Assembly (NCBI GenBank): GCA_949285275.1
Contig: CASEBP010000063.1
Span: 1-43,502 of the forward strand
Direction of reading: 5' to 3'
DNA: 43,502 nucleotides
From: an uncultured Oscillospiraceae bacterium
GTDB lineage: Bacteria; Bacillota; Clostridia; Oscillospirales; Ruminococcaceae
In this document: in pieces, positions 28,170 through 36,295 of the stretch
Numbering within the stretch: the first letter of the stretch is position 1
Layout of the letters: each line of letters opens with the position of its first letter
Notes under the pieces: model-generated
The model's input: only the letters and a program-made list of their open reading frames with translations
Database searches by the model: none
What the model was told of the DNA's origin: nothing
Translations under genes and position numbers: made by a program

Positions 28170-29216
28170 ATGCAAAAGACAAAGGAATTTTTCAGAGAGA
28201 ACTGCCCGCTTCACGAGACCCGCAGGATCTCTCAGGTGGTGATCAAGGCCTGTTCCAATGTGCAGGAACTGGTGTTCACCCCTGAGTATATCGACCATGA
28301 GCGCCATGAGCGGGATCCGCAGGTCTACCGGTTCTCGAGCGGCTGGGGCCCCACGACGGTACTGCCCGATGCCACCGAGCCCGACGCCATTCTCTATGTC
28401 TATCAGGATTCTTCGATGGAGGAGCTGGAGTTCTTCTGGGATGGCAATGAGTACTTCCTGGCCGGACCGGTGATCGAACGGGAGAAGGCCGCCCCCGACA
28501 AGCGCTACACCGTCTACAGCACCGGCGGCCTGCTGACGCGAATCATGCCTGGCGTGCTCGAATCGAAGGGATTCTCCTGTCTGCATGCGACGAGCGTCTA
28601 TAACCCCGACACCAACCACATGATGGTCTTTGTCGGCGGACCGGGTGCCGGAAAGACGATTCTGATGCTCGAAGCCTGCCTGCGGCAGGGTTACAAGCTG
28701 ATGACCACCGAATACACCCACTTCCGCACCGAAAACGGCGAGGTCCGGTTCTACCTCGGGTCGGTGCTCGACAACGTCCGGGTGGGCAACCTGATTTACA
28801 ACTACACCGAGTATGAGCGCATCTGGGGCAAGAAGATCCTCGACCGGCTGCCGGCGGGCTACAACCCCTGGTCGTCGAAGGTGGCGCTCGATATGACCCC
28901 GCTGCTTCCCGACCGGGAGGTCATCGTCAATCCCAGGGTCAGCCTTGTCTTTGTCAAGATTGAGGGCTACCGCGAGGCGCCGGTCGTCGAGCAGCTCAAG
29001 CCCGCCTCGACCCGGTTTCAGCTCTACCTCAACGCGGCCGAGCTGATCAGCCGTCCCCGGTTCTTCTTCGGCTGCCTGCCGGTGCCGTCGCTCGATACCA
29101 CCAAGCGGGCCAAGAACCGCCTTAAAATCGTCGACGACATGCTCGCCACCGCCGATCTGGTCGAATGCACCTCCCTCTTCGCGGGGGTCAACAACGCCTG
29201 GATCTGGAAAAAGTAA
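28170..29216 (+). CDS. HprK/PEPCK-fold P-loop protein, possible small-molecule kinase
   Basis: 348 residues, not a named family. Residues 136-190 follow the HPr kinase pattern: CLHATSVYNPDTNHMMVFVG, Walker A GGPGAGKT (156-163, Lys162), then LRQGYKLMTTEYTHF where HprK has RGHRLVADDCVEI. The catalytic Asp-Asp of HprK is Thr-Glu (Thr180-Glu181) here, so it is not an ordinary HPr kinase. The N-terminal 130 residues are strand-rich and unassigned; the C-terminal 150 residues contain GYNPWSSKVALDMTPLLPDRE. The ATG follows AAAGGAGG. Expressed with a pyruvate kinase-like enzyme, a carboxylate transporter and ComA, it is a candidate sulfolactate kinase, or a regulatory kinase. That role is inference. 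Confidence 0.75.
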   Translation: MQKTKEFFRENCPLHETRRISQVVIKACSNVQELVFTPEYIDHERHERDPQVYRFSSGWGPTTVLPDATEPDAILYVYQDSSMEELEFFWDGNEYFLAGPVIEREKAAPDKRYTVYSTGGLLTRIMPGVLESKGFSCLHATSVYNPDTNHMMVFVGGPGAGKTILMLEACLRQGYKLMTTEYTHFRTENGEVRFYLGSVLDNVRVGNLIYNYTEYERIWGKKILDRLPAGYNPWSSKVALDMTPLLPDREVIVNPRVSLVFVKIEGYREAPVVEQLKPASTRFQLYLNAAELISRPRFFFGCLPVPSLDTTKRAKNRLKIVDDMLATADLVECTSLFAGVNNAWIWKK

Positions 29217-29231
29217 CGGGAGGAGCCGCGC

Positions 29232-30560
29232 ATGAACCATACAAAAATCATGGCGACCATCGGTCCGGCCTCCTGGGATGAAAAGACCCTTGAGGCGATG
29301 ATTCTGGCCGGGGTCAGCAGCTGCCGGATCAACTTTTCCCACAGCAGCTATGAGCAGGCGGAAAAGATCATCCATGACATCCGCCGGATCAGCAAAAAGC
29401 TCAACCGGCCGGTCGCAATCCGCCAGGACCTGCAGGGCCCCAAGATCCGGATCGGCGAGCTCGAGCGGGAGGAGGGCTATCCGCTTCCGGTCGGGCATGA
29501 GATCACCTTCACCCGCGAAAAGATCACCGGCGACGCCCACCGCGCCACCATCGCGCAGCCCGAATTTATCGGGTCGATCGAAGCGGGGGCGGAGGTGGCC
29601 ATCGGGGACAACGACATCAAGCTGACCGTCCTCGAGAAGCCCAATCCCGACGAAATCCGCTGCCGGGTCACCATTCCGGGAACCCTCAGGCCCCGCAAGG
29701 GGGCGGCCGCTCCCGGAACGATCATCCGCTTCAAGGGACTGACCGAAAAGGATCTGCGGGATTTTGAGTTTGGTATCGAGCAGAAATTCGACTGCGTATC
29801 GATGTCCTTTGTGCAGACGGCCGACGATATCGCGCTGCTGCGTACGATGATGAAGGAGCGCGGGGTTTGGATGCCGATCCTTTCCAAGATCGAGCAGCGC
29901 AATGCCCTCGATAACCTTGACGCGATCATCCAGGCATCCGACGGTCTGAGCGCGGCGCGGGGGGATCTCGCAGTGGAGCGCCCGATCGAGGAGCTGCCGC
30001 TGCTGGTCAAGGAGATGATCCGCCGCTGCAATCTGGCCGGAAAGTTTGTCTTCACCGGCTCAGGTATCCTCAAAAGCCTGATGCATAACAGCTGGCCGAC
30101 CCGCGCAGAGGTCAGCGATGTGGCGGCATTGGTCCTTGACGGTATCGATGCGATCTCCTTCTCGGACGAGACGGCGGTGGGAGATGATCCGGTGGGCAGT
30201 GTCAAAATGCTTGCCAACATCATCGCCCGCTGTGAGGAGGCGATGCTGCGGATTCGCAGGGAGGACACGCTTTTCCGCAGTATCCGGCCACATTTCCACA
30301 CCGTCCGCGGCAGCGAGGCGATTTTCCTGGTCGCCGACCGGGTCGAGCCGGTTGCCCGGATGGCAAAGATGCACTATACCGCGCCGGTCATCGTACCGAC
30401 CCGCAACGACCGGCTTTCCAACTATCTGGCCCATTACTGGGGGATTTATCCGATGTACTGCCCGCATGAGATGAGCGACGAGGCGCTGCTCGACTACGCG
30501 GCCGAGCAGGCGGTTTCACTCGGCATGATCGGACGGGATAGCGGGATCATTCGGTACTGA
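29232..30560 (+). CDS. Divergent pyruvate kinase-family protein
   Basis: 442 residues, slightly shorter than usual. Pyruvate kinase converts PEP and ADP to pyruvate and ATP. Conserved here are KIMATIGPAS, CRINFSH (Arg32, Asn34, Ser36), QDLQGPKIR (Asp66, Lys71), ILSKIEQ (catalytic Lys219, metal ligand Glu221) and AARGDLAVE (Asp245). The active-site helix TATQML is replaced by TGSGIL (Ser277 for Thr, Gly278 for Gln). The C-terminal domain from about 345 (HFHTVRGSEAIFLVADRVEPV) is weakly similar to the allosteric domain. It lies 15 bases after the HprK-like gene. It could be a true PK dedicated to PEP made by ComA, or act on another phosphoenol or phospho-acid such as phosphosulfolactate. Confidence 0.88.
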   Translation: MNHTKIMATIGPASWDEKTLEAMILAGVSSCRINFSHSSYEQAEKIIHDIRRISKKLNRPVAIRQDLQGPKIRIGELEREEGYPLPVGHEITFTREKITGDAHRATIAQPEFIGSIEAGAEVAIGDNDIKLTVLEKPNPDEIRCRVTIPGTLRPRKGAAAPGTIIRFKGLTEKDLRDFEFGIEQKFDCVSMSFVQTADDIALLRTMMKERGVWMPILSKIEQRNALDNLDAIIQASDGLSAARGDLAVERPIEELPLLVKEMIRRCNLAGKFVFTGSGILKSLMHNSWPTRAEVSDVAALVLDGIDAISFSDETAVGDDPVGSVKMLANIIARCEEAMLRIRREDTLFRSIRPHFHTVRGSEAIFLVADRVEPVARMAKMHYTAPVIVPTRNDRLSNYLAHYWGIYPMYCPHEMSDEALLDYAAEQAVSLGMIGRDSGIIRY

Positions 30561-30637
30561 AACAAAGATGGGGGACGATAATGATCGGAGTTTTTCATCT
30601 GCAGGGAAACATATGACCGTGGGAGGAGGCATCGTTT

Positions 30638-31057
30638 ATGTTATGGGGAGGAACGCTTTTTATCATAGGCGGCATTTTATATGCCATTACTTTCAGTTAC
30701 CCCGATGGACAGGTCCTTTATTTGCAGGGTTTAACAATTGGACTGATGGCCTTGTCTCTTTTGAGCTGTTATCAGGCGTGGAAGTTGAAGCAGAAAACGA
30801 CTCCGAAAAAAGCAGCCGGAGAGATTAGCTATCGCCGGGTGCTGCTGGTTATCCTGATGGGGGTTCTGTATGTGCTGCTGATGCCCTATCTCGGCTTTAT
30901 CGGCGCAACACTGGCATTTCTGATATTCTGCATGTGGATATTGGGATTTCACCGGATTGTTCCGATTATTTCCATATCGATAGGATGTACAGCGGTGCTA
31001 TATGTCGGCTTCCAGATCGGATTAGGCGTTCCGCTGCCGACGGGCTTGCTGGCGTAA
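30638..31057 (+). CDS. tctB: Tripartite tricarboxylate transporter small membrane subunit (TctB)
   Basis: 139 residues with four hydrophobic segments (about 3-22, 27-45, 67-83 and 88-130), the TctB layout. TctB and TctA form the membrane part of the sodium- or proton-driven TTT carrier. The ATG at 30638 has GGAGGAGG upstream. From here to about 33675 the DNA is visibly poorer in G+C and uses more A/T-ending codons than the genes on both sides. It is followed after 19 bases by tctA. Confidence 0.85.
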   Translation: MLWGGTLFIIGGILYAITFSYPDGQVLYLQGLTIGLMALSLLSCYQAWKLKQKTTPKKAAGEISYRRVLLVILMGVLYVLLMPYLGFIGATLAFLIFCMWILGFHRIVPIISISIGCTAVLYVGFQIGLGVPLPTGLLA

Positions 31058-31076
31058 CGGGAAAGGGGGCTTTGAA

Positions 31077-32588
31077 GTGGTAAATTTCTCATTGCTGTTG
31101 GAAGGATTTCTGGCCTGCCTTCTGCCGGTCAATCTGTTCGCACTTTTTGTAGGAACCGCTTTCGGTATCGTTATCGGGGCATTGCCGGGGCTGACCTCGA
31201 CCGTTGCGGTTGCGGTGCTGTTGCCGGTTACCTTTAGTATGGATCCGGGAACAGGATTGATTCTTCTGGGATCTACCTACGGCGGAGCGATGTACGGGGG
31301 GTCCATCTCTGCCATCCTGCTTAATACGCCAGGTACCCCTGCGGCAGCGGCCACCTGTATTGAAGGATATCCAATGGCAAAGAAAGGGCGTGCGGGAGAA
31401 GCGCTCGGAATGGCGGCAGTCGCTTCATTTATCGGAGGAACATTGAGCATCATTGCGCTGATCTTTGTCGCTCCTCCGCTGGCGAAGGTTGCATTGACCT
31501 TTGGCCCGCTGGAATACTTCTTCCTGGCGCTTTGTGGAATGTCCATTGTGATCAGCATTTCGACCAATTCACTGACGAAAGGATTCATTTCGGCGATTAT
31601 CGGATTGCTGTTGGGGACCGTGGGAATGGATCCTATTGTAGGGTTTGAGCGCTACACTTTTGACAGCATCAATCTAATGATGGGACTGCCGTTGGTTCCC
31701 ACGCTGGTGGGAATGCTGTCGACTTCCCAGCTGCTTTTACTGGCGGAGGAGAAGAGCCAGACCATTCTCAAGGTGAACACGGTATCGGGGAAGATCTGTC
31801 CTTCCTGGGCGGATCTCAAGCGCCTCAAAGCGGTTTTGATTCGATCTTCGTTGATCGGCATTGTGGTGGGAGCTTTACCCGGCGCAGGCGCCAATATTTC
31901 CACTTTCCTTGCTTACGATGATGCGAAAAGAATTTCCAAGCATCCGGAGCAGTTTGGCACGGGAATTGTGGATGGAATTGCAGCGACAGAGTCTTCCAAT
32001 AACGCCATTACCGGCGGTGCAATGGCAACAATGCTGACCCTCGGCATTCCGGGGAGCAATACCACCGCCATTATGCTCGGCGGATTGATGATTCATGGGC
32101 TTCAGCCCGGACCGGGATTTTTTACCGATGCTTCTGGTTCGGCTTACACCTTTATGGCAGGACTTTTGATTGCCAATTTTATCATGCTGGCCATCGGTTT
32201 GCTGGCGGTGCGGGCATTCATGCATGTTGTGAAGATCCCCAATAATGTGCTGATTGCGGTGGTTATGGTGATGAGCGTCGTGGGATCTTACGCCATAAAT
32301 AACAGCATGTTCGATGTGGGTCTGATGCTGGTGTTTGGGGTTATCGGCTATCTGTTGCGGAAAGGAGGCTTTAACGTAGTTCCCATCGTGTTGGGATTGG
32401 TACTTGGTCCAATCGCTGAAAAAGGGTTCCGGCGTGCGATTGTTCTTTCGAAAGGGAATTTCTTCGGTTTCTTCATGAGCCGGCCGATTTCGGTTGTTTT
32501 GGCGATTGTAACGCTGATTTTCATCGGATGGCCCATTTATAAGTGGATAAAGAGCCAAAAAAACCGCAGCACCGCACAGGCCCAGTAA
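31077..32588 (+). CDS. tctA: Tripartite tricarboxylate transporter large membrane subunit (TctA)
   Basis: 503 residues, normal TctA length, with about twelve hydrophobic segments. Signatures are FGIVIGALPGLTSTVAVAVL near residue 30, GSTYGGAMYGGSISAILLNTPGTP near 65-88, and the inverted-repeat counterpart GIVVGALPGAGANISTFLAYD around 262 with GIPGSNTTAIMLGGLMIHG. It moves small carboxylates delivered by TctC; known substrates of the family include citrate, tartrate, terephthalate and, for SlcHFG, sulfolactate. The start is GTG at 31077 after AAAGGGGG. Gene order is B-A-C. Confidence 0.94.
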   Translation: MVNFSLLLEGFLACLLPVNLFALFVGTAFGIVIGALPGLTSTVAVAVLLPVTFSMDPGTGLILLGSTYGGAMYGGSISAILLNTPGTPAAAATCIEGYPMAKKGRAGEALGMAAVASFIGGTLSIIALIFVAPPLAKVALTFGPLEYFFLALCGMSIVISISTNSLTKGFISAIIGLLLGTVGMDPIVGFERYTFDSINLMMGLPLVPTLVGMLSTSQLLLLAEEKSQTILKVNTVSGKICPSWADLKRLKAVLIRSSLIGIVVGALPGAGANISTFLAYDDAKRISKHPEQFGTGIVDGIAATESSNNAITGGAMATMLTLGIPGSNTTAIMLGGLMIHGLQPGPGFFTDASGSAYTFMAGLLIANFIMLAIGLLAVRAFMHVVKIPNNVLIAVVMVMSVVGSYAINNSMFDVGLMLVFGVIGYLLRKGGFNVVPIVLGLVLGPIAEKGFRRAIVLSKGNFFGFFMSRPISVVLAIVTLIFIGWPIYKWIKSQKNRSTAQAQ

Positions 32589-32640
32589 AGATAAAAGAAA
32601 GAGCAGAATAAGAAGAGAGCCAAAAAGAAGGAGGAACAAC

Positions 32641-33675
32641 ATGAAAAACCATATGCTGTGTAAATACATTGGGTTAATTTTAACTGTTGTACTGGTTCTT
32701 TCAGCCTGTGGCACTGCAAGCAGCCAGCCTTCAAGCGTATCCTCCGCTGAGGGATCCTCACAGGAAGCAGAGGCATCCCTTGATTACCCGAAGCAGAATA
32801 TTACCTTCATCGTGCCGTATGCCGCCGGAGGGGGAACGGACATTTCGGCCCGTATTCTTCAAACCTATGCCGAGCAGGAGCTTGGGGTCAAGCTGACCAT
32901 TGTCAATAAACCGGGCGGCGGTGGCGAGCTGGGCTTTACCGAGATTGCAAAGGCCAATCCCGATGGATATACCATCGGCTATCTCAATACCCCTTCCGCC
33001 GTTACGGCCTATCTGGATCGGGATGTTCAGTATGATTTTGACAATTCGTTTGAGTACATTTGTACGCAGACTTTGACGCCGCGTCTGATTGCTGTGCAGA
33101 AAGATAGCCAATTTGACACCATCGAATCCTTCATTGAATATGCTAAGGCGCATCCCGGCGAACTGACCGTTGCCAATACCGGAATCGGAGGATTTGCCCA
33201 TGTTACAACGCTGGCGTTGGAACAGACGGCAGGAATTACGCTGACGTCGGTTCCTTTTGATGGAGGTTCTGAGGCGTTGACCGCGCTGATGGGGAAACAG
33301 GTGGATGTGGCGCCGCTTTCTTTTGGCGAAGCCAAGAGTGCGGCAGAAAACGGAGAAATCAAGGTGCTGGGGCTTTATACCGAAGAACCCTCCGATACGT
33401 TCCCTGGTGTGCAGACCTTCCGTGAAGCGGGTTATGACATCGTGATGGTTGGGATTCAGCCGATTGTTGCTCCCAAAGGAACGCCAAAGGAAATCGTGGA
33501 CTTTCTGAGCCAAACCTTCGAGAAGGTTTTCGCCAATGAAGAGTATATTGCCAAGATGGATGAGGCAGGAAACATTCCCACCTATATGAATGGTGCTGAT
33601 ACCGAGGCCTTTATCAAGGATAGTCTCGAACAATTCCGTCCGCTGATGGAAATTGTAAAAGAAATGCAGTCGTAA
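32641..33675 (+). CDS. tctC: TTT transporter solute-binding lipoprotein (TctC/Bug type)
   Basis: 344 residues. The signal peptide ends at lipobox LSAC (Cys22), followed by a Ser-rich spacer, so it is a lipid-anchored binding protein outside the cell. The Bug/TctC fold shows ITFIVPYAAGGGTDISAR, VNKPGGGGELGF, NPDGYTIGYLNTP, the second-lobe motif TVANTGIGGFAHV and DVAPLSFGEAK. Bug proteins grip carboxylates through water-mediated contacts in these loops. The ATG follows GAAGGAGG. Ligand unknown; sulfolactate or another C3-C4 acid is inferred only from the neighbours ComA and ComB. Confidence 0.92.
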   Translation: MKNHMLCKYIGLILTVVLVLSACGTASSQPSSVSSAEGSSQEAEASLDYPKQNITFIVPYAAGGGTDISARILQTYAEQELGVKLTIVNKPGGGGELGFTEIAKANPDGYTIGYLNTPSAVTAYLDRDVQYDFDNSFEYICTQTLTPRLIAVQKDSQFDTIESFIEYAKAHPGELTVANTGIGGFAHVTTLALEQTAGITLTSVPFDGGSEALTALMGKQVDVAPLSFGEAKSAAENGEIKVLGLYTEEPSDTFPGVQTFREAGYDIVMVGIQPIVAPKGTPKEIVDFLSQTFEKVFANEEYIAKMDEAGNIPTYMNGADTEAFIKDSLEQFRPLMEIVKEMQS

Positions 33676-33831
33676 GTCCCGATTGGATGCTCAATGGCAC
33701 CTCTTTTCTCCAGGCGGCGGATCCCTGCCGCCCGGATGAGGAGGCCGCAGGAAGAATAAGGGGTTCCTGCTGGCGGATATCCGTCTTTGGCATTACCACT
33801 TTGGAATGAAATTATTTTGGGAGGGAGCACA

Positions 33832-34650
33832 ATGCAAAATGCAACAGGTAGGATGGCCTGGGAAGGAATTCTGACGCATCCGATGACCGGGCGTGTCACC
33901 GAGAAGCCCCGCAAGATCGGAAAGACGGTTTGTTCTGATTTGGGCCTGAGCTTGGAGGAGGCCAAGATGGTCATCTCCAACTGCGCCCCTTATATCGACC
34001 GGATCAAATTGGCCTTTGGCACCACCGTCCTCTACAGTGAGGAATACCTGATGGCGAAGATCAAGGCATTTCGCGATGCCGACATCGTCGTCAACACCGG
34101 CGGGACCTGCGGCGAGATCGCGATGTATGAAGGCGTATTTGATCGCTGGCTCGAGCATGCCAAATACCTGGGCTTCAACGCGATTGAAGTTTCGGACGGC
34201 ACCATCAACGTCACCGACAAGGAGCGCTGCGAGATGATCGAGAAGGTGCTCAAGGCCGGTTTTGAGTGCTGCACCGAGGTCGGGAAAAAGATGGAAGAGG
34301 CTCAGCTTGAGATGTCCGAGGCGATCCGTCAGATTAAGCGAGATCTGGCCTATGGCGTTTCGACCGTCACCGTCGAATCGCGCGGCTCGGCAAAGGGAGT
34401 GGGCGTTTTTGACAAGAACGGCAAGGTCAAAGCCGACGACGTCGAGGCGATTCTCGATGCCGGCATCGATCCTACCCGCCTGACCTGGGAAGCGCCGACC
34501 AAGGTTGGTCAGGAATTCTTCATCGCCTACTTCGGCAATAACGTCAATCTCGCCAACGTCCGGGTCAATGAGGTCATCGCCCTTGAAGGCCTGCGCTGCG
34601 GGCTGCGCGGCGATACTCTCGATAAGGTGGTCAGAGGCCTTGTCAAGTAA
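33832..34650 (+). CDS. comA: Phosphosulfolactate synthase (ComA family)
   Basis: 272 residues from ATG 33832, which follows GGGAGGGAG; a frame from 33787 lacks a ribosome site. ComA adds sulfite to PEP to give (2R)-2-phospho-3-sulfolactate. Family blocks in order are DRIKLAFGTTVLY (56-68), NTGGT (88-92), IEVSDGTI (118-125), TEVGKK (148-153), AIRQIKRDLAYGVS (164-177), VESRGSAKGVGVFD (181-194), LTWEAPTK (217-224), FGNNVNLANV (234-243) and GLRGDTLDKV (258-267), so the active site looks intact. It is last in operon 2, with 156 bases before it that show no promoter and a strong terminator after it. Its base composition matches the GC-rich genes, unlike the transporter genes just upstream. Confidence 0.95.
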   Translation: MQNATGRMAWEGILTHPMTGRVTEKPRKIGKTVCSDLGLSLEEAKMVISNCAPYIDRIKLAFGTTVLYSEEYLMAKIKAFRDADIVVNTGGTCGEIAMYEGVFDRWLEHAKYLGFNAIEVSDGTINVTDKERCEMIEKVLKAGFECCTEVGKKMEEAQLEMSEAIRQIKRDLAYGVSTVTVESRGSAKGVGVFDKNGKVKADDVEAILDAGIDPTRLTWEAPTKVGQEFFIAYFGNNVNLANVRVNEVIALEGLRCGLRGDTLDKVVRGLVK

Positions 34651-34779
34651 CCGGGAGCCGATCAACCTGCCGGCGGATGGTCAGGCCCGGTCCTGCCAGG
34701 AATTGCGGGACGAAAAGGACCGGCGGTTCGCCGGGCCGGTGAAGCAAATTCCTCTGTGAGTGGGAACAGCGGTTTTCGC

Positions 34780-34818
34780 AAAAAAAGGACGCCCCCTGCA
34801 AGGGGGCGTCCTTTTTTT
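34780..34818. terminator. Bidirectional terminator between comA and the antiporter gene
   Basis: GGACGCCCCCT (34787-34797) pairs with AGGGGGCGTCC (34801-34811), flanked by seven A on the left and seven T on the right, so it works for both convergent genes. Confidence 0.92.
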
Positions 34819-36118
34819 ACTGCTTTTTATCTGACGAAGGATGGAACATTTTTTCGTGCATATCCAGCATCGACTGGGTAGCGCGATCGAAATCCCTGAC
34901 CTCTTCGTAGCTGTCGACCAGGTTGCTCTGGACAAGATCGCTGTAGTCGGACGTGGCGCTCTGGGTCTTGGAGTAGACCTTCCGCAGCAGGATCGGGGTG
35001 ACAATGGCCGTTGTGACAACCATCAGAATAATCGGCACCAGAAAAGCATCGTGCATCAGGCCGCTGGCAATACCTTTATTGGCGACGATCAGCGCAACCT
35101 CACCACGGGTGATCATACCGACGCCAATCCGAATCGATTCATCACGGGTATAGCCACAAAGCTTGGCGCCGACACCACAACCGATGACCTTGGTAATAAT
35201 CGCGATGAGGATCATCAGCACCGAAAGCCAGAGGACCGACAGGTTCATCGTACCGAGGTTGACCTTCAGGCCGATGCTTGCGAAAAAGACAGGGGAAAGA
35301 AACATATAGGAAAGGGTCTCGCACCGGGCCGAAACATAGGTGGCACGGGTGGTGTTGGAGATGATCAATCCGGCAATGAAAGCACCGGTGATATCGGCCA
35401 CCCCGAAAACCGCTTCGGACAGGAAGGCATAAAAGAAGCAGAAGGCCAGCGAAATGACCGCGAACCGCTTGCGGTTCCAGCTGGCCGTCTCCATCCAGCG
35501 CTGAATCAGACGGTGGAGGAATCCGCCGGTCAGCAGGCTGATGGCGAAGAAGGCGATCACCTTGCCGATAACCAGCAGCAGGCTGACCGATTCATCGGCC
35601 ATTCCGGTGATGATGGTCAGCAGGATAAGGCCGAGGATATCGTCGATCAGCGCGGCGCCCAGAATGGCATTGCCCGAGTTGGTCGAGAGTTTACCCATCT
35701 CCTTGAGGGCTTCGACGGTGATCGAAACGGAGGTGGCGGTCAGCACGGTGCCGACAAACATATCCTGCAGGAAGTTGCCATCCCCTTCGTGGAAAAAGAA
35801 GGCCAGTGCCGTTCCGCCGATAAACGGGACGATGACACCGCACAGTGCAATGAAGAAGGATGCCTTGCCGGAACGCTTGAGCTCACGAATATCGGTCTGC
35901 AGGCCGGCTCCGAACATCAGTACAATGACGCCCAGTTCGGCGACGTCGTTGAGGAAGTCACCGGGGGTGACCAGGCCAAGGACACTCGGCCCCAGGATCA
36001 GGCCGCCGACCAACGCCCCCACCACCTGGGGAAGATCGACCTTTTTGGAGAGCATAGAAAAGGACTTGGTCACCAACAGAATCAGGGCCACGTCCAGAAT
36101 AAATCGATAGGATTCCAT
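34817..36118 (-). CDS. Cation:proton antiporter, CPA2 family
   Basis: 433 residues, with about twelve membrane segments from residue 5 to 380 and a short cytoplasmic tail without an obvious TrkA-N domain. The paired-acid ion site is visible in [17 protein letters not shown] near residue 155, as in Na/H and K/H exchangers of the KefB/NapA group. Other family sequences are [16 protein letters not shown] and [15 protein letters not shown]. It exchanges Na or K for protons across the membrane; which ion is unknown. It has its own promoter at 36221-36249 and shares the terminator with comA. Confidence 0.93.
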   Translation of the reverse strand: MESYRFILDVALILLVTKSFSMLSKKVDLPQVVGALVGGLILGPSVLGLVTPGDFLNDVAELGVIVLMFGAGLQTDIRELKRSGKASFFIALCGVIVPFIGGTALAFFFHEGDGNFLQDMFVGTVLTATSVSITVEALKEMGKLSTNSGNAILGAALIDDILGLILLTIITGMADESVSLLLVIGKVIAFFAISLLTGGFLHRLIQRWMETASWNRKRFAVISLAFCFFYAFLSEAVFGVADITGAFIAGLIISNTTRATYVSARCETLSYMFLSPVFFASIGLKVNLGTMNLSVLWLSVLMILIAIITKVIGCGVGAKLCGYTRDESIRIGVGMITRGEVALIVANKGIASGLMHDAFLVPIILMVVTTAIVTPILLRKVYSKTQSATSDYSDLVQSNLVDSYEEVRDFDRATQSMLDMHEKMFHPSSDKKQ

Positions 36119-36220
36119 GTGAATGATAACCTCCCTGAAAAAAGCGGCCGCGCCGCCGGCAGAAGCTCCGCGGACGGAAGCCTTCTTTCGGATGACGCGG
36201 GCCCTTTTGATCGTGCCGAA

Positions 36221-36249
36221 AGTATAGCACCATTGAGGGGAAAAATCAA
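36221..36249 (-). promoter_or_regulatory. Sigma-A promoter of the antiporter gene
   Basis: Reading leftward, -35 TTGATT (36244-36249), a 17-base spacer and -10 TATACT (36221-36226). Confidence 0.8.
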
Positions 36250-36295
36250 CCGAAATTCTGTATAATTTGTATAATTTATTCCGTCTTACTTTGTG

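Noticed and set aside
30568..30828. Short frame overlapping tctB
   Set aside because: It is out of frame with tctB, whose hydrophobic segments, ribosome site and family match are clear.
33676..33831. Separate promoter for comA between tctC and comA
   Set aside because: No paired -35 and -10 boxes were found. A GGCGGC/GCCGCC hairpin is present but has no T-run, so cotranscription with the transporter genes is assumed.
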